NCBI GenBank assembly: GCA_021733665.1
Contig: JAHREI010000003.1
Location: 1-64,000, forward strand
Length of the DNA: 64,000 bases
Reading direction: 5' to 3'
DNA from: Bacillus subtilis
Lineage (GTDB): Bacteria; Pseudomonadota; Alphaproteobacteria; Rhizobiales; Rhizobiaceae
Shown here: positions 8,712-17,332 of the stretch, piece after piece
Numbering within the stretch: the stretch's first letter is position 1
How the letters are laid out: every line of letters begins with the position of its first letter
Position numbers and translations under genes: made by a program
Notes under the pieces: model-generated
What the model saw: the letters and a program-made list of their open reading frames with translations, nothing else
Told to the model about the DNA's origin: nothing
Databases searched by the model: none

Positions 8712-11657
8712 ATGGTGACGGACGGAAAAGTCCTTTTTTTACTCATCTCATTGCCATTTATTGGCTGCGCCCTTACAGGCCTGCTCAGATCGAATGACCG
8801 GCAAGTTGCTGTCTGGTTTGCTGGTCTTGCCGCATTAGCATCGCTGCTGCTCACGATTGCCCTTTATCCTTATGTCTCCGGCGGAAAAGTCCTGCATACG
8901 CAGCTGGCCTGGCTGCCTGCCTATGGTCTCAACGTCACCTTGCGAATGGATGGTCTGGCATGGTTGTTTGCCATGCTCGTCACCGGTATCGGCCTGCTGG
9001 TCGTGATCTATGCACGCTACTATATGTCGTCGGAAGATCCGGTGCCGCGCTTTTTCTCGTTCTTTCTTGCCTTTATGGGCGCAATGCTGGGCGTGGTGCT
9101 GTCCGGTAATATGATCCTGATGGTCGTATTCTGGGAGCTGACCAGTATTTTCTCATTCCTGCTGATCGGTTACTGGTATCAGAATGTCAGTGCCCGTGAC
9201 GGTGCGCGTATGGCGCTGACTGTTACCGGTCTTGGCGGATTTGGTCTGCTGGTGGGTGTTCTGCTGCTCGGCCATATGGTTGGCAGCTATGAACTCGACG
9301 TTATTCTTGCCTCCGGCGACATCATTAAAAACCACCCGCTCTATACGGTCGCACTGGTGCTGATCCTGCTCGGTACTTTTACCAAGAGCGCGCAGTTTCC
9401 GTTCCATTTCTGGCTGCCGAATGCGATGGCGGCGCCGACACCGGTTTCTGCCTATCTGCACTCCGCGACAATGGTAAAGCTCGGCGTATTCTTGATGGTG
9501 CGGATGTGGCCGGCATTGGCGGGAACAGAAGAATGGTTCTGGCTGCTGGGTCTTGCCGGTTTGACCACTTTGCTGCTCGGTGCATGGTTCGCGCTGTTCC
9601 AGCAGGATCTTAAAGGTCTGCTTGCCTATTCTACGATCAGCCATCTGGGACTGATCACAGCTTTGCTGAGCCTTGGCAGCCCGCTTTCTGCCGTTGCCGC
9701 GATTTTCCATATGGTCAATCATGCGATTTTCAAAGCCTCGCTATTTATGGCTGCGGGGATTATCGATCATGAAACCGGCACGCGTGACCTGCGAAAACTG
9801 AGCGGGCTGTTCCGCTTCATGCCGGTGACGGCGACGCTTGCGATGGTTGCCAGTGCAGCTATGGCCGGTGTGCCGTTGCTGAACGGGTTTATCTCCAAAG
9901 AAATGTTCTTTGCAGAAGCCGTGGAAACCCATCTGTCCTCATGGCTGGATACGGCCACACCTTATGTGGCGACCCTTGCCAGTGCTTTCAGTGTGGCCTA
10001 TTCAATCCGCTTTATCTATTCGACCTTCTTTGGTCCTGCGCCCGTTGATCTGCCGCATACGCCGAAAGAACCGCCGCAATGGGTGCGTTTCCCGATTGAA
10101 CTGCTGGTTCTGCTCTGCTTGCTGATCGGTATTGTGCCGACGCTGATCGTCGGGCCGTTCCTGCATGCCGCAGTCCTCTCCGTGCTGGGCAGTGAGACAC
10201 CACAATATAGTCTTGCGATCTGGCATGGCTTTAACGTGCCGCTGCTGATGAGTGTCATTGCATTGCTCGGCGGTACAGTGATTTTCATGCTGATGAAAAA
10301 TTATCTGGCCAAATGTGATGAGGGGCCGCCATTGCTGCGCCATCTCAATGGTCAGCGTATTTTCGAACTGGTGCTGGTCACTGTTTCATGGCGCTGGGCG
10401 CGTAGTATTGAAAGCCGCTTCGGAACACGCCGTTTGCAGCCGCAGATGCGGGTTTTGATCCTCGTCGCAGTTATGGCCGGTGCATGGCCGGTTTATCAGT
10501 CCGGCTTATTTATGGGGCCGCTGACACCGCTGCCGGTTGATCCTGTTTTTGCAACGGTCTGGCTGATCGGCGCGCTTTGTGCTGTCGGTGCGGCTTATCA
10601 GGCGAAATATCACCGGCTGGCATCGCTGATGCTGCTTGGCGGTGCGGGACTTGTCACCTGCTTTACCTTTGTCTGGCTGTCTGCGCCCGATTTGGCGGTG
10701 ACGCAGCTGTTGGTGGAAATCGTGACAACCGTGCTGCTGCTGCTTGGTCTGCGCTGGCTGCCGAAACGCTGGCAGGAAGATGAGAATGCGAGCATTCCGC
10801 TGGTACCACGTATCCGCCGTTACCGCGATTTGATTATCGCGCTGGCGGGCGGCGGCGGTATGGCTGTTGTCTCTTATGCCATGATGACACGCTTCAGCCC
10901 TGCAACACTGGCGGATTATTTCCTCGCTAATTCCTATTCGGAAGCGGGTGGTAAAAACGTGGTCAATGTGTTGCTGGTGGACTTCCGCGGTTTTGATACG
11001 CTGGGCGAGATCACCGTTCTTGGTATTGTCGGCCTGACGGTTTATGCGCTGTTGCGTCGTTTCCGTCCGGCATCTGATACGATTGAATCCCCGCAACAGC
11101 AGAAAATCCAGAATGCCTATGATGCGGCAGATCCGGAACGCGATGCAGGGGCAACATTATCCGAATATCTCGCCGTGCCATCGGTGATCATGCAATATTT
11201 GTTCGGTGTCATTATCGTTTTCGCGATGCATTTGTTGCTGCGTGGTCATGATCTGCCGGGTGGCGGTTTTGCTGCCGGTATTACCATGGCAATCGGCTTC
11301 ATTCTGCAATATCTGGCTTTTGGTACCCGTTGGGTGGAAAGCCATTTGCGCATTTTGCCGGTGAAATGGATGGGCTTCGGTCTGCTTACTGCTGCGGCAA
11401 CCGGTGCGGGGTCGTTCTTCGCCGGTTATCCGTTCCTCACCACCTATTTCGATTATGCCGACGTGCCGCTGATCGGCAAAATGCCGGTTGCGTCAGCGCT
11501 GCTGTTTGATATCGGTGTCTTTACGCTGGTGGTGGGTGCAACGGTTTTGATGCTGATTGCCTTGGCGCACCAGTCTATCCGCCATCGCCGCTCGGAGAAA
11601 ACACAATCGGAACAGGCCGAACAAGCTGTACTCGTTAAGCAAGGAGAGGGACGGTAA
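8712..11657 (+). CDS. mrpA: Mrp Na+/H+ antiporter subunit A (fused A/B type)
   Basis: This 981-residue inner-membrane protein is the large subunit of the Mrp (Mnh/Pha) multisubunit cation/proton antiporter, related to complex I NuoL/NuoN. It has many membrane helices, a proton-channel core (for example FWELTSIFSFLLIGYWYQN and TKSAQFPFHFWLPNAMAAPTPVSAYLHSATMVK) and a C-terminal MrpB-like domain (LFGVIIVFAMHLLLRGHDLPGGGFAAGI). There is no separate mrpB, so A and B are fused as in rhizobial PhaAB. ATG 8712 follows GAGGAGG by 9 bases; an upstream TTG at 8694 overlaps that site and is rejected. It starts a six-gene operon with overlapping ends. Role: Na+ (or K+) efflux and pH homeostasis. Confidence 0.95.
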   Translation: MVTDGKVLFLLISLPFIGCALTGLLRSNDRQVAVWFAGLAALASLLLTIALYPYVSGGKVLHTQLAWLPAYGLNVTLRMDGLAWLFAMLVTGIGLLVVIYARYYMSSEDPVPRFFSFFLAFMGAMLGVVLSGNMILMVVFWELTSIFSFLLIGYWYQNVSARDGARMALTVTGLGGFGLLVGVLLLGHMVGSYELDVILASGDIIKNHPLYTVALVLILLGTFTKSAQFPFHFWLPNAMAAPTPVSAYLHSATMVKLGVFLMVRMWPALAGTEEWFWLLGLAGLTTLLLGAWFALFQQDLKGLLAYSTISHLGLITALLSLGSPLSAVAAIFHMVNHAIFKASLFMAAGIIDHETGTRDLRKLSGLFRFMPVTATLAMVASAAMAGVPLLNGFISKEMFFAEAVETHLSSWLDTATPYVATLASAFSVAYSIRFIYSTFFGPAPVDLPHTPKEPPQWVRFPIELLVLLCLLIGIVPTLIVGPFLHAAVLSVLGSETPQYSLAIWHGFNVPLLMSVIALLGGTVIFMLMKNYLAKCDEGPPLLRHLNGQRIFELVLVTVSWRWARSIESRFGTRRLQPQMRVLILVAVMAGAWPVYQSGLFMGPLTPLPVDPVFATVWLIGALCAVGAAYQAKYHRLASLMLLGGAGLVTCFTFVWLSAPDLAVTQLLVEIVTTVLLLLGLRWLPKRWQEDENASIPLVPRIRRYRDLIIALAGGGGMAVVSYAMMTRFSPATLADYFLANSYSEAGGKNVVNVLLVDFRGFDTLGEITVLGIVGLTVYALLRRFRPASDTIESPQQQKIQNAYDAADPERDAGATLSEYLAVPSVIMQYLFGVIIVFAMHLLLRGHDLPGGGFAAGITMAIGFILQYLAFGTRWVESHLRILPVKWMGFGLLTAAATGAGSFFAGYPFLTTYFDYADVPLIGKMPVASALLFDIGVFTLVVGATVLMLIALAHQSIRHRRSEKTQSEQAEQAVLVKQGEGR

Positions 11658-11992
11658 TGGAACTTATTCTTGCACTTGGTATTGGCATTCTCACAGCGTC
11701 AGGACTTTGGCTGTTACAGCGCCCGCGTACTTTTCAGGTTATTATCGGCCTGTCGCTGATTTCCTATGCGGTCAATCTGTTCATTTTCAGTATGGCCAGC
11801 CTGCGTCAGGATTCTGCGCCTATTCTGGGTGATCAGCCTGATCCCGCACTCTATACCGACCCGCTGCCGCAGGCTCTGGTCCTGACGGCAATTGTGATCG
11901 GATTTGCCATGACGGCGCTGTTTCTGGTGGTAATGCTGGCTTCCCGCGGTCTGACCGGTACAGACCATGTTGACGGCAGGGAGAACCAGTAA
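11657..11992 (+). CDS. mrpC: Mrp antiporter subunit C
   Basis: A 111-residue protein with three membrane helices, homologous to NuoK. The segment RPRTFQVIIGLSLISYAVNLFIFSMA is typical of MrpC, with the NuoK-like Asn in YAVNL. The loop DPALYTDPLPQALVLTAIVIGFAMTA is the family signature. It overlaps mrpA and mrpD by one base each (TAATG), showing translational coupling. It forms the membrane-domain interface between subunits A and D of the antiporter. Confidence 0.95.
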   Translation: MELILALGIGILTASGLWLLQRPRTFQVIIGLSLISYAVNLFIFSMASLRQDSAPILGDQPDPALYTDPLPQALVLTAIVIGFAMTALFLVVMLASRGLTGTDHVDGRENQ

Positions 11993-13644
11993 TGCTGAAT
12001 TGGCAAGACCATCTGATTATTGCGCCTGTTCTGCTACCGCTGGTAACAGCCGCACTGTTGCTGCTCTATGATGAGCGCCGCCGTGTGCTGAAATCCGCGA
12101 TCAGCATTGTCGCAACCTTTGCGCTGTTTGTTGTGGCGATTATGCTGGTCAATATGGCGAATACGCCGGACGACCGTGTGATCCCTTATCTGCTGGGTAA
12201 CTGGCCTGCACCTTATGCCATTGTGCTGGTGCTGGATCGTTTTTCGGCAATGATGGTGCTGCTGACCAGTATTCTGGGGCTGGCGGCGCTGTGTTTCTCG
12301 CTGGCACGCTGGCATAAAGTCGGTTCGCATTTCCATACCCTTTTTCAGCTGCTGCTGATGGGGCTGAATGGTGCATTCCTGACCGGTGATCTGTTCAACC
12401 TGTTTGTATTCTTTGAGGTGCTGCTGGCAGCGTCTTACGGGTTGGTTTTGCATGGTACAGGCGCAACGCGTGTTAAAGCAGGTCTCCACTATATTGCCGT
12501 CAATCTTGCAGCCTCGTCGCTGTTTCTGATCGGTGTCAGCATGATTTACGGTGTGACCGGCACGCTAAATATGGCGGATCTGGCGCAACGTATTCCGGAA
12601 GTACCGGCAGAAGACCTGATGTTCCTGCAGGCAGGCGGCGCAATTCTCGGTACAGCCTTTCTAGTGAAGGCCGGTGCATGGCCACTGAACTTCTGGTTGC
12701 CGACAACCTATACAGCGGCGGCAGCACCAGTTGCGGCATTGTTCGCGATCATGTCCAAGGTCGGGATTTATGTGTTGCTGCGCTTGTCACTGTTGTTTTT
12801 CGGTGAACTGACACCAAGAACAACCGGATTTGGCGATGCGGCGCTGTTCTATATTGGTTTGGCGACGATTGCCTTTGGTCTGATCGGGGTGCTGGCGTCG
12901 CAGGCTCTGGGACGGATTGCCGGTTATAGTGTGCTGGTGTCCTCCGGTACATTGCTGGCGGCTATCGGTACCGGCAATGTGGCGGTCACAGGCAGTGCGC
13001 TGTTCTATATGGTCAGCTCGACACTGACGATTGCCGCTTTCTTCCTGCTGATTGAACTGGTGGAGCGTGGGCAGGATGCCGCTGCGAACGTGCTGGCGGT
13101 AACGATCGAAGCCTATGGTGATGAAGAGGAAGAAGAGGAAGAGGAAGTCGGCGCAGTATTGCCTGCGACCCTTGCTATTCTTGGTGCCTGCTTTGCCGTC
13201 AGTGCCATTTTGCTGATTGGCCTGCCACCGTTTTCCGGTTTTGTAGCAAAGATTTCACTGCTTTCTGCAGTGTTTAATCCGGCGGGGATGGGTACTGATA
13301 CACCTATTTCCACAGCAAGCTGGGTCTATGTGGCGCTGATTATTCTTTCCGGTGTTGCTGCCCTGATTGCCATGTCGCGTTCCGGTATCCGCACCTTCTG
13401 GGCATCGATGGAAGGCAATGTGCCGCGCGTTCTGGTGATCGAACTGGTGCCGGTCGCAGCTCTACTGTTTCTGTGTCTTGCCCTGACCATTCAGGCGGCA
13501 CCGGTGATGCGCTATCTGGATTCCACAGCGCAGGCATTGCATCGCCCGCACAATTATATTGATCATGTGCTGGATGCGAAACGTTCGGCCGGATTTGAGC
13601 CGATGATCAGCACAACACCGGCTGCGAAGGGAGACGCACGATGA
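11992..13644 (+). CDS. mrpD: Mrp antiporter subunit D
   Basis: A 550-residue NuoN/NuoM-like proton-channel subunit with about 14 membrane helices. Signatures include LTGDLFNLFVFFEVLLAASYGLVLHG with the conserved membrane Glu, and FLVKAGAWPLNFWLPTTYTAAAAPVAALFAIMSKVG with the conserved Lys. A tract of eight consecutive Glu (DEEEEEEEEVG, about residues 379-389) lies in the loop before the helix VLPATLAILGACFAVSAILL; it looks like an expanded acidic loop. The gene overlaps mrpC and mrpE. With MrpA it should provide the proton paths of the antiporter. Confidence 0.95.
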   Translation: MLNWQDHLIIAPVLLPLVTAALLLLYDERRRVLKSAISIVATFALFVVAIMLVNMANTPDDRVIPYLLGNWPAPYAIVLVLDRFSAMMVLLTSILGLAALCFSLARWHKVGSHFHTLFQLLLMGLNGAFLTGDLFNLFVFFEVLLAASYGLVLHGTGATRVKAGLHYIAVNLAASSLFLIGVSMIYGVTGTLNMADLAQRIPEVPAEDLMFLQAGGAILGTAFLVKAGAWPLNFWLPTTYTAAAAPVAALFAIMSKVGIYVLLRLSLLFFGELTPRTTGFGDAALFYIGLATIAFGLIGVLASQALGRIAGYSVLVSSGTLLAAIGTGNVAVTGSALFYMVSSTLTIAAFFLLIELVERGQDAAANVLAVTIEAYGDEEEEEEEEVGAVLPATLAILGACFAVSAILLIGLPPFSGFVAKISLLSAVFNPAGMGTDTPISTASWVYVALIILSGVAALIAMSRSGIRTFWASMEGNVPRVLVIELVPVAALLFLCLALTIQAAPVMRYLDSTAQALHRPHNYIDHVLDAKRSAGFEPMISTTPAAKGDAR

Positions 13645-14123
13645 GATCATTGTTTCCCCATCCTATTCTGTCTCTGAGCTTCTGGGTGATGTGGCTGCTC
13701 TTGAGTGGTTTTACACCGGGCCATGCGATCCTCGGTTTTTTTATTGCTGCAGGTGCAGGGCTGGCCTTTACCTCGCTTGATCCGGAACCGGTGCGTGTGC
13801 GTTCGCTACGTGCCATTATCGAGCTGATCTGGCGGGTGATTGTAGATATTTTCTGGTCGAATGTGGCGGTGATCAAAATCATTCTTTGCGGTTCAAAAGA
13901 ACGTAAAGCGGGTTTTGTGACGATCAGCCTGCAATTGCGCGGACGTCTGCCGCTCGCTATTCTGGCCTGTATCGTGACCTCCACACCCGGTACTGCATGG
14001 GTGAATTTCAATCCGGCGACCGGTGTACTGCTGATTCATATTCTGGATAAAGCGGGTGAGGATGAGTTTCGTACGGTTATTAAACAGCATTACGAACGCC
14101 TGCTGATGGAGATTTTCACATGA
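13641..14123 (+). CDS. mrpE: Mrp antiporter subunit E
   Basis: A 160-residue membrane protein with two or three N-terminal helices (FWVMWLLLSGFTPGHAILGFFIAAGAGLAF) and a soluble C-terminal part containing LACIVTSTPGTAWVNFNPATGVLLIHILD, the MrpE signature. MrpE has no complex I counterpart and is needed for assembly or full activity in other bacteria. It overlaps mrpD and mrpF by four bases (ATGA), so expression is coupled. Confidence 0.93.
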   Translation: MRSLFPHPILSLSFWVMWLLLSGFTPGHAILGFFIAAGAGLAFTSLDPEPVRVRSLRAIIELIWRVIVDIFWSNVAVIKIILCGSKERKAGFVTISLQLRGRLPLAILACIVTSTPGTAWVNFNPATGVLLIHILDKAGEDEFRTVIKQHYERLLMEIFT

Positions 14124-14401
14124 GCACAGTGATTTTATCATGGGCGCTGCTGATATCGCAGCTTTGTTTGAGTGTTGCCTTGTTATGTGCAGCCTACCGG
14201 CTGATCGCCGGTCCGCGTGCGCAGGATCGTGTGCTGGGGCTGGATACGCTTTATGCGACGATGATGATGCTGTTCATCACTTTTGGTATTCGTACCGGCA
14301 CGTCGATTTATTTCGAGGCAGCGCTGGTTATTGGTCTGTTGGGCTTTGTTTCCAGCGTTGCGCTAGCAAAATTCCTGATGCGCGGCGAGGTGATCGAATG
14401 A
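14120..14401 (+). CDS. mrpF: Mrp antiporter subunit F
   Basis: A 93-residue protein with three membrane helices, the size of MrpF. The conserved loop YRLIAGPRAQDRVLGLDTL between helices 1 and 2 is diagnostic. It overlaps mrpE by four bases and mrpG by four. In studied systems MrpF is required for the complex and may take part in cation binding. Confidence 0.93.
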   Translation: MSTVILSWALLISQLCLSVALLCAAYRLIAGPRAQDRVLGLDTLYATMMMLFITFGIRTGTSIYFEAALVIGLLGFVSSVALAKFLMRGEVIE

Positions 14402-14751
14402 GCCATACATTGGAACTTCCGCTCTGGGCTGCCATTCTGGTTTCGGTGTTTTTGCTCGCCGGATCGCTGATTACGATGATTGGCGCGATCGGTCTGGTAC
14501 GCTTTAAATTGTTCTATGAACGGATTCATGCCCCCACACTCGGCACTACTTTTGGTGTCGGCGGTATTCTCATTGCATCAATTATTTTCTTTACGGTATT
14601 GCAATCGCGTCCGGTTTTGCATGAACTGTTAATTACCGCTTTTGTGTTTGTGACAACGCCGGTAACACTGATGCTATTGACGCGGGCGACCATGCATCGC
14701 GATAAAACGGATGATAGCAGGCAATTGCCGACATCAACCGATCTTTATTAG
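14398..14751 (+). CDS. mrpG: Mrp antiporter subunit G
   Basis: A 117-residue protein with three membrane helices, closing the operon. The motif GLVRFKLFYERIHAPTLGTTFGVGGILIAS matches the MrpG family (R-x-x-D-x-x-x-R-x-H-A type). The true start is ATG 14398, overlapping the mrpF stop; an apparent longer frame reaching back to 14140 is only a read-through of the mrpF region in another frame. The gene set A(B)CDEFG is complete. Confidence 0.93.
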   Translation: MSHTLELPLWAAILVSVFLLAGSLITMIGAIGLVRFKLFYERIHAPTLGTTFGVGGILIASIIFFTVLQSRPVLHELLITAFVFVTTPVTLMLLTRATMHRDKTDDSRQLPTSTDLY

Positions 14752-14841
14752 CGATTTTGGGCTTGTCCCTTCTCTGATTTGTGTTGCGACTTATTGTCCA
14801 GACCTGCTTTGCGGGTTGCGGAGGAGCAACAATAATAATAT

Positions 14842-14871
14842 CTGAATTTTCAGTAATTTCTGAAAATTCAG
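14842..14871. promoter_or_regulatory. perfect inverted repeat, likely operator of the cyd regulator
   Basis: CTGAATTTTCAG (14842-14853) and CTGAAAATTCAG (14860-14871) are exact reverse complements separated by six bases, and each half is itself a CTGAA-N2-TTCAG dyad. It lies 20 bases before the preferred start of the GbsR/MarR-type regulator, the usual place for autoregulation. Binding by that protein is inference. Confidence 0.6.
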
Positions 14872-14891
14872 AAAATACGGGAGCAGTTGAA

Positions 14892-15473
14892 TTGGAATTG
14901 TCACCAACCGTACAATCATTTGTACTTCACTTCGGTGAAATGGGCAGCCGCTGGGGTATTAACCGCACGGTCGGGCAGATTTATGCCTTGCTCTATCTTT
15001 CTAAAGATCCGCTCTGCGCTGATCAGATCGTAGATGCGCTCGGCGTGTCGCGATCGAATGTGTCTATGGGTATCAGAGAGCTGCAAGGTTGGAATCTGGT
15101 ACTGCTGAAACATATTCCGGGTGACCGGCGCGATTTTTACTCAACACCGGGTGATGTCTGGCAAATTTTGCGCACTCTTGCTGAAGAACGCAAAAAGCGC
15201 GAGGTTGATCCGACGCTGAGCGTGTTGCGTGAAATTCTCATGGAAAAACCGTCAACAGAGAGTGATGCTTTCGCACAGGCGCGCATGAACGACATGCATG
15301 GTCTGATCGAGCGGCTGACCAACTGGTATGACGACGTTAAATCTCTGGAAACCGAACGACTGACCATGCTCCTGAGCATGGGCTCTAAAGTGACGCGTTT
15401 TCTGGAAGCCAAAGATAAGATTGTCTCGCTTGGCCGTAGCCGGTCGCAGAAAAAAGAGGGGCAATCGGATTGA
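14892..15473 (+). CDS. GbsR/MarR family transcriptional regulator
   Basis: A 193-residue winged-helix protein of the GbsR type. After MELSPTVQSFVLHFGEMGSRWGINRTVGQIYALLYLS comes the recognition-helix segment ICADQIVDALGVSRSNVSMGIRELQGWNLV-like and a wing HIPGDRRDFYSTPGD; the C-terminal helices would dimerise. I chose TTG 14892 because GGGAG (14879-14883) is 8 bases upstream and this leaves the inverted-repeat operator outside the coding region; a longer frame from TTG 14781 would cover it. It overlaps cydD, so it is cotranscribed with the cydDC genes and probably controls them and perhaps cydABX. The signal it senses is unknown. Confidence 0.8.
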   Translation: MELSPTVQSFVLHFGEMGSRWGINRTVGQIYALLYLSKDPLCADQIVDALGVSRSNVSMGIRELQGWNLVLLKHIPGDRRDFYSTPGDVWQILRTLAEERKKREVDPTLSVLREILMEKPSTESDAFAQARMNDMHGLIERLTNWYDDVKSLETERLTMLLSMGSKVTRFLEAKDKIVSLGRSRSQKKEGQSD

Positions 15474-17332
15474 GTGAAGCATTAGCCGGTTCCGCTGCGC
15501 GTCCCCCGAATATGGCAGCGACCCGGAAAAATCCCGCCCCCGAAGTGATGGCAGTGAGCGGCAGTGAAAATTCTGCCGACGCTGCAAAACCATCTGCGCG
15601 CCGTCGTAAAAGACGGCCGCAGCCGGCAAATTTACGCAAAGGCAGCTGGTTACAGGCCTTGGCAGCGCTGATCTGGCTGCCGCAGGCGGGGCTGATGGCC
15701 TATGCAATCAATGAACTGACTGTCAGAGGTAAAGTCAGCAATTTGCTGATGATTGCTGCCGGAATTTTTGCGCTTGGCCTGCTGCGAACTGCAATGCAGG
15801 GTGCCGGTGAGCGCATTGCTTATAAAGCATCGCGCACGGCTCTGTCTGATTTGCGTGCAAAATCAGTGAAAGCTCTGGCAGCGCGCTCCCCGCTGGATCG
15901 CAATCGTGCGGCATCGGGTGAGGCGGCAAGTATTCTGGCTGAACAGGCCGAAATGATCGTGACCTATTGGTCGCGCTACCAGCCGGTACAGATGAAAGTC
16001 ATGACTGTTCCGTTTGTCTTTCTTGCTGCGGTTTTGTGGTATTCCTGGGCGGCGGCACTGGTTCTGCTGGTTGCGGCTCCGCTTATTCCGGTTTTCATGG
16101 CGCTGATCGGTTATCGCGCAAAAGCTGCAAGTGAAGAGCAGTTGGTGGAAATGGGGCAGATGAACGGCTTTCTGCTCGACCGTCTACGTGGTCTTGCTAC
16201 CATTCGTACATTCCATGCGGTTGATCTGACCGCACAACGCTTGCGCAATAATGCGGAAACACTGCGCGAAAAAACTATGGTTGTGCTGCGGATTGCATTC
16301 TTGTCTTCTGCTGTGCTGGAACTATTCTCCGCACTGGGCGTGGCCATGGTCGCAGTTTATATCGGCTTCCATTTGCTCGGAGAACTGAACTTCGGTGCAT
16401 GGGGCGCCACGCTGACCTTGGGGCAGGGGCTGTTTATTCTGTTGCTGGCACCGACATTCTTCGAGCCGCTGCGGGAATTGTCTGCCGTCTGGCATGATCG
16501 TGCCGCCGGTGAAGCGGCCATTGATGCTTTGGAAAATATCAGCGCGGGCGGCATGAGCCTGACTGCAGAAAGCACTGCTACGCAGGGGGCAGACGAAGCT
16601 GACAAAAACTACGCAATCTGTCTGCGCGATGTGGATTTCAACTACGACAGCAGCGATGAAGCTGAATTGCTGAGCGGTTTTAATCTGGCGATCGCCAAAG
16701 GCGAGCATGTGGCTCTTCTGGGGCCAAGTGGTGCCGGTAAATCGACAATTCTGGCGATGATGGCAGGGTTGATCGCGCCGCGTAACGGCGATGTGCTGAT
16801 CAATGGTACAGTGCTGGATCAGAATAATGCGGAAGCCTTGCGTGAGCAATTCTCGTGGGTTGGGCAGAAGCCGCATATTTTCTCCGGTTCTGTACGTGCC
16901 AATATTACACTGGGACGCGACGGCTATACGCTGAATGATGTGCAGGATGCCCTAAAAACAGCGGCACTCGACAGTGTAGCTTCTGCTGCAGCTGCCACTG
17001 ATCTTGGTGAAAACGGCACCGGCCTGTCCGGTGGTGAGGGCTTGCGTCTGGCACTGGCGAGAGCTGCATTGAAATCCGGTGCGGATATTATCTTTGCCGA
17101 TGAGCCGACCGCGCATCTCGACAGCGAAACCGCTGCCAAGGCTACGCAGGGTTTGCTGGCTATGGCGCAGGGCAAGACTTTGATCGTTGCCACACATGAC
17201 GAAGAACTTGCGCGCAAAATGGGACGGGTGATCCGTGTGGACAAAGCCAGCGCGGCGCAGAGCCTGCATATTCATGCGGATAGCAAATATGAAACAATTG
17301 CTGTTTCCTCTGAACGGAGGGCGGCAGAATGA
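15470..17332 (+). CDS. cydD: thiol reductant ABC exporter subunit CydD
   Basis: CydD pairs with CydC in an inner-membrane ABC exporter that moves glutathione/cysteine or heme-related compounds to the periplasm and is needed to assemble cytochrome bd. The protein has 620 residues: a long, disordered basic N-terminus (about 50 residues), a six-helix transmembrane domain and an ATPase domain with Walker A GPSGAGKST, signature LSGGEGLRLALARA and Walker B IIFADEPTAHLD. The start is TTG 15470 overlapping the regulator stop; a later start is possible because the first 50 residues are weakly conserved in character. It overlaps cydC by four bases. Confidence 0.92.
   Translation: MSEALAGSAARPPNMAATRKNPAPEVMAVSGSENSADAAKPSARRRKRRPQPANLRKGSWLQALAALIWLPQAGLMAYAINELTVRGKVSNLLMIAAGIFALGLLRTAMQGAGERIAYKASRTALSDLRAKSVKALAARSPLDRNRAASGEAASILAEQAEMIVTYWSRYQPVQMKVMTVPFVFLAAVLWYSWAAALVLLVAAPLIPVFMALIGYRAKAASEEQLVEMGQMNGFLLDRLRGLATIRTFHAVDLTAQRLRNNAETLREKTMVVLRIAFLSSAVLELFSALGVAMVAVYIGFHLLGELNFGAWGATLTLGQGLFILLLAPTFFEPLRELSAVWHDRAAGEAAIDALENISAGGMSLTAESTATQGADEADKNYAICLRDVDFNYDSSDEAELLSGFNLAIAKGEHVALLGPSGAGKSTILAMMAGLIAPRNGDVLINGTVLDQNNAEALREQFSWVGQKPHIFSGSVRANITLGRDGYTLNDVQDALKTAALDSVASAAAATDLGENGTGLSGGEGLRLALARAALKSGADIIFADEPTAHLDSETAAKATQGLLAMAQGKTLIVATHDEELARKMGRVIRVDKASAAQSLHIHADSKYETIAVSSERRAAE

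Noticed and set aside
14140-14397. Longer start for MrpG
   Set aside because: The extra residues come from reading mrpF in another frame; ATG 14398 overlaps the mrpF stop as in the rest of the operon.
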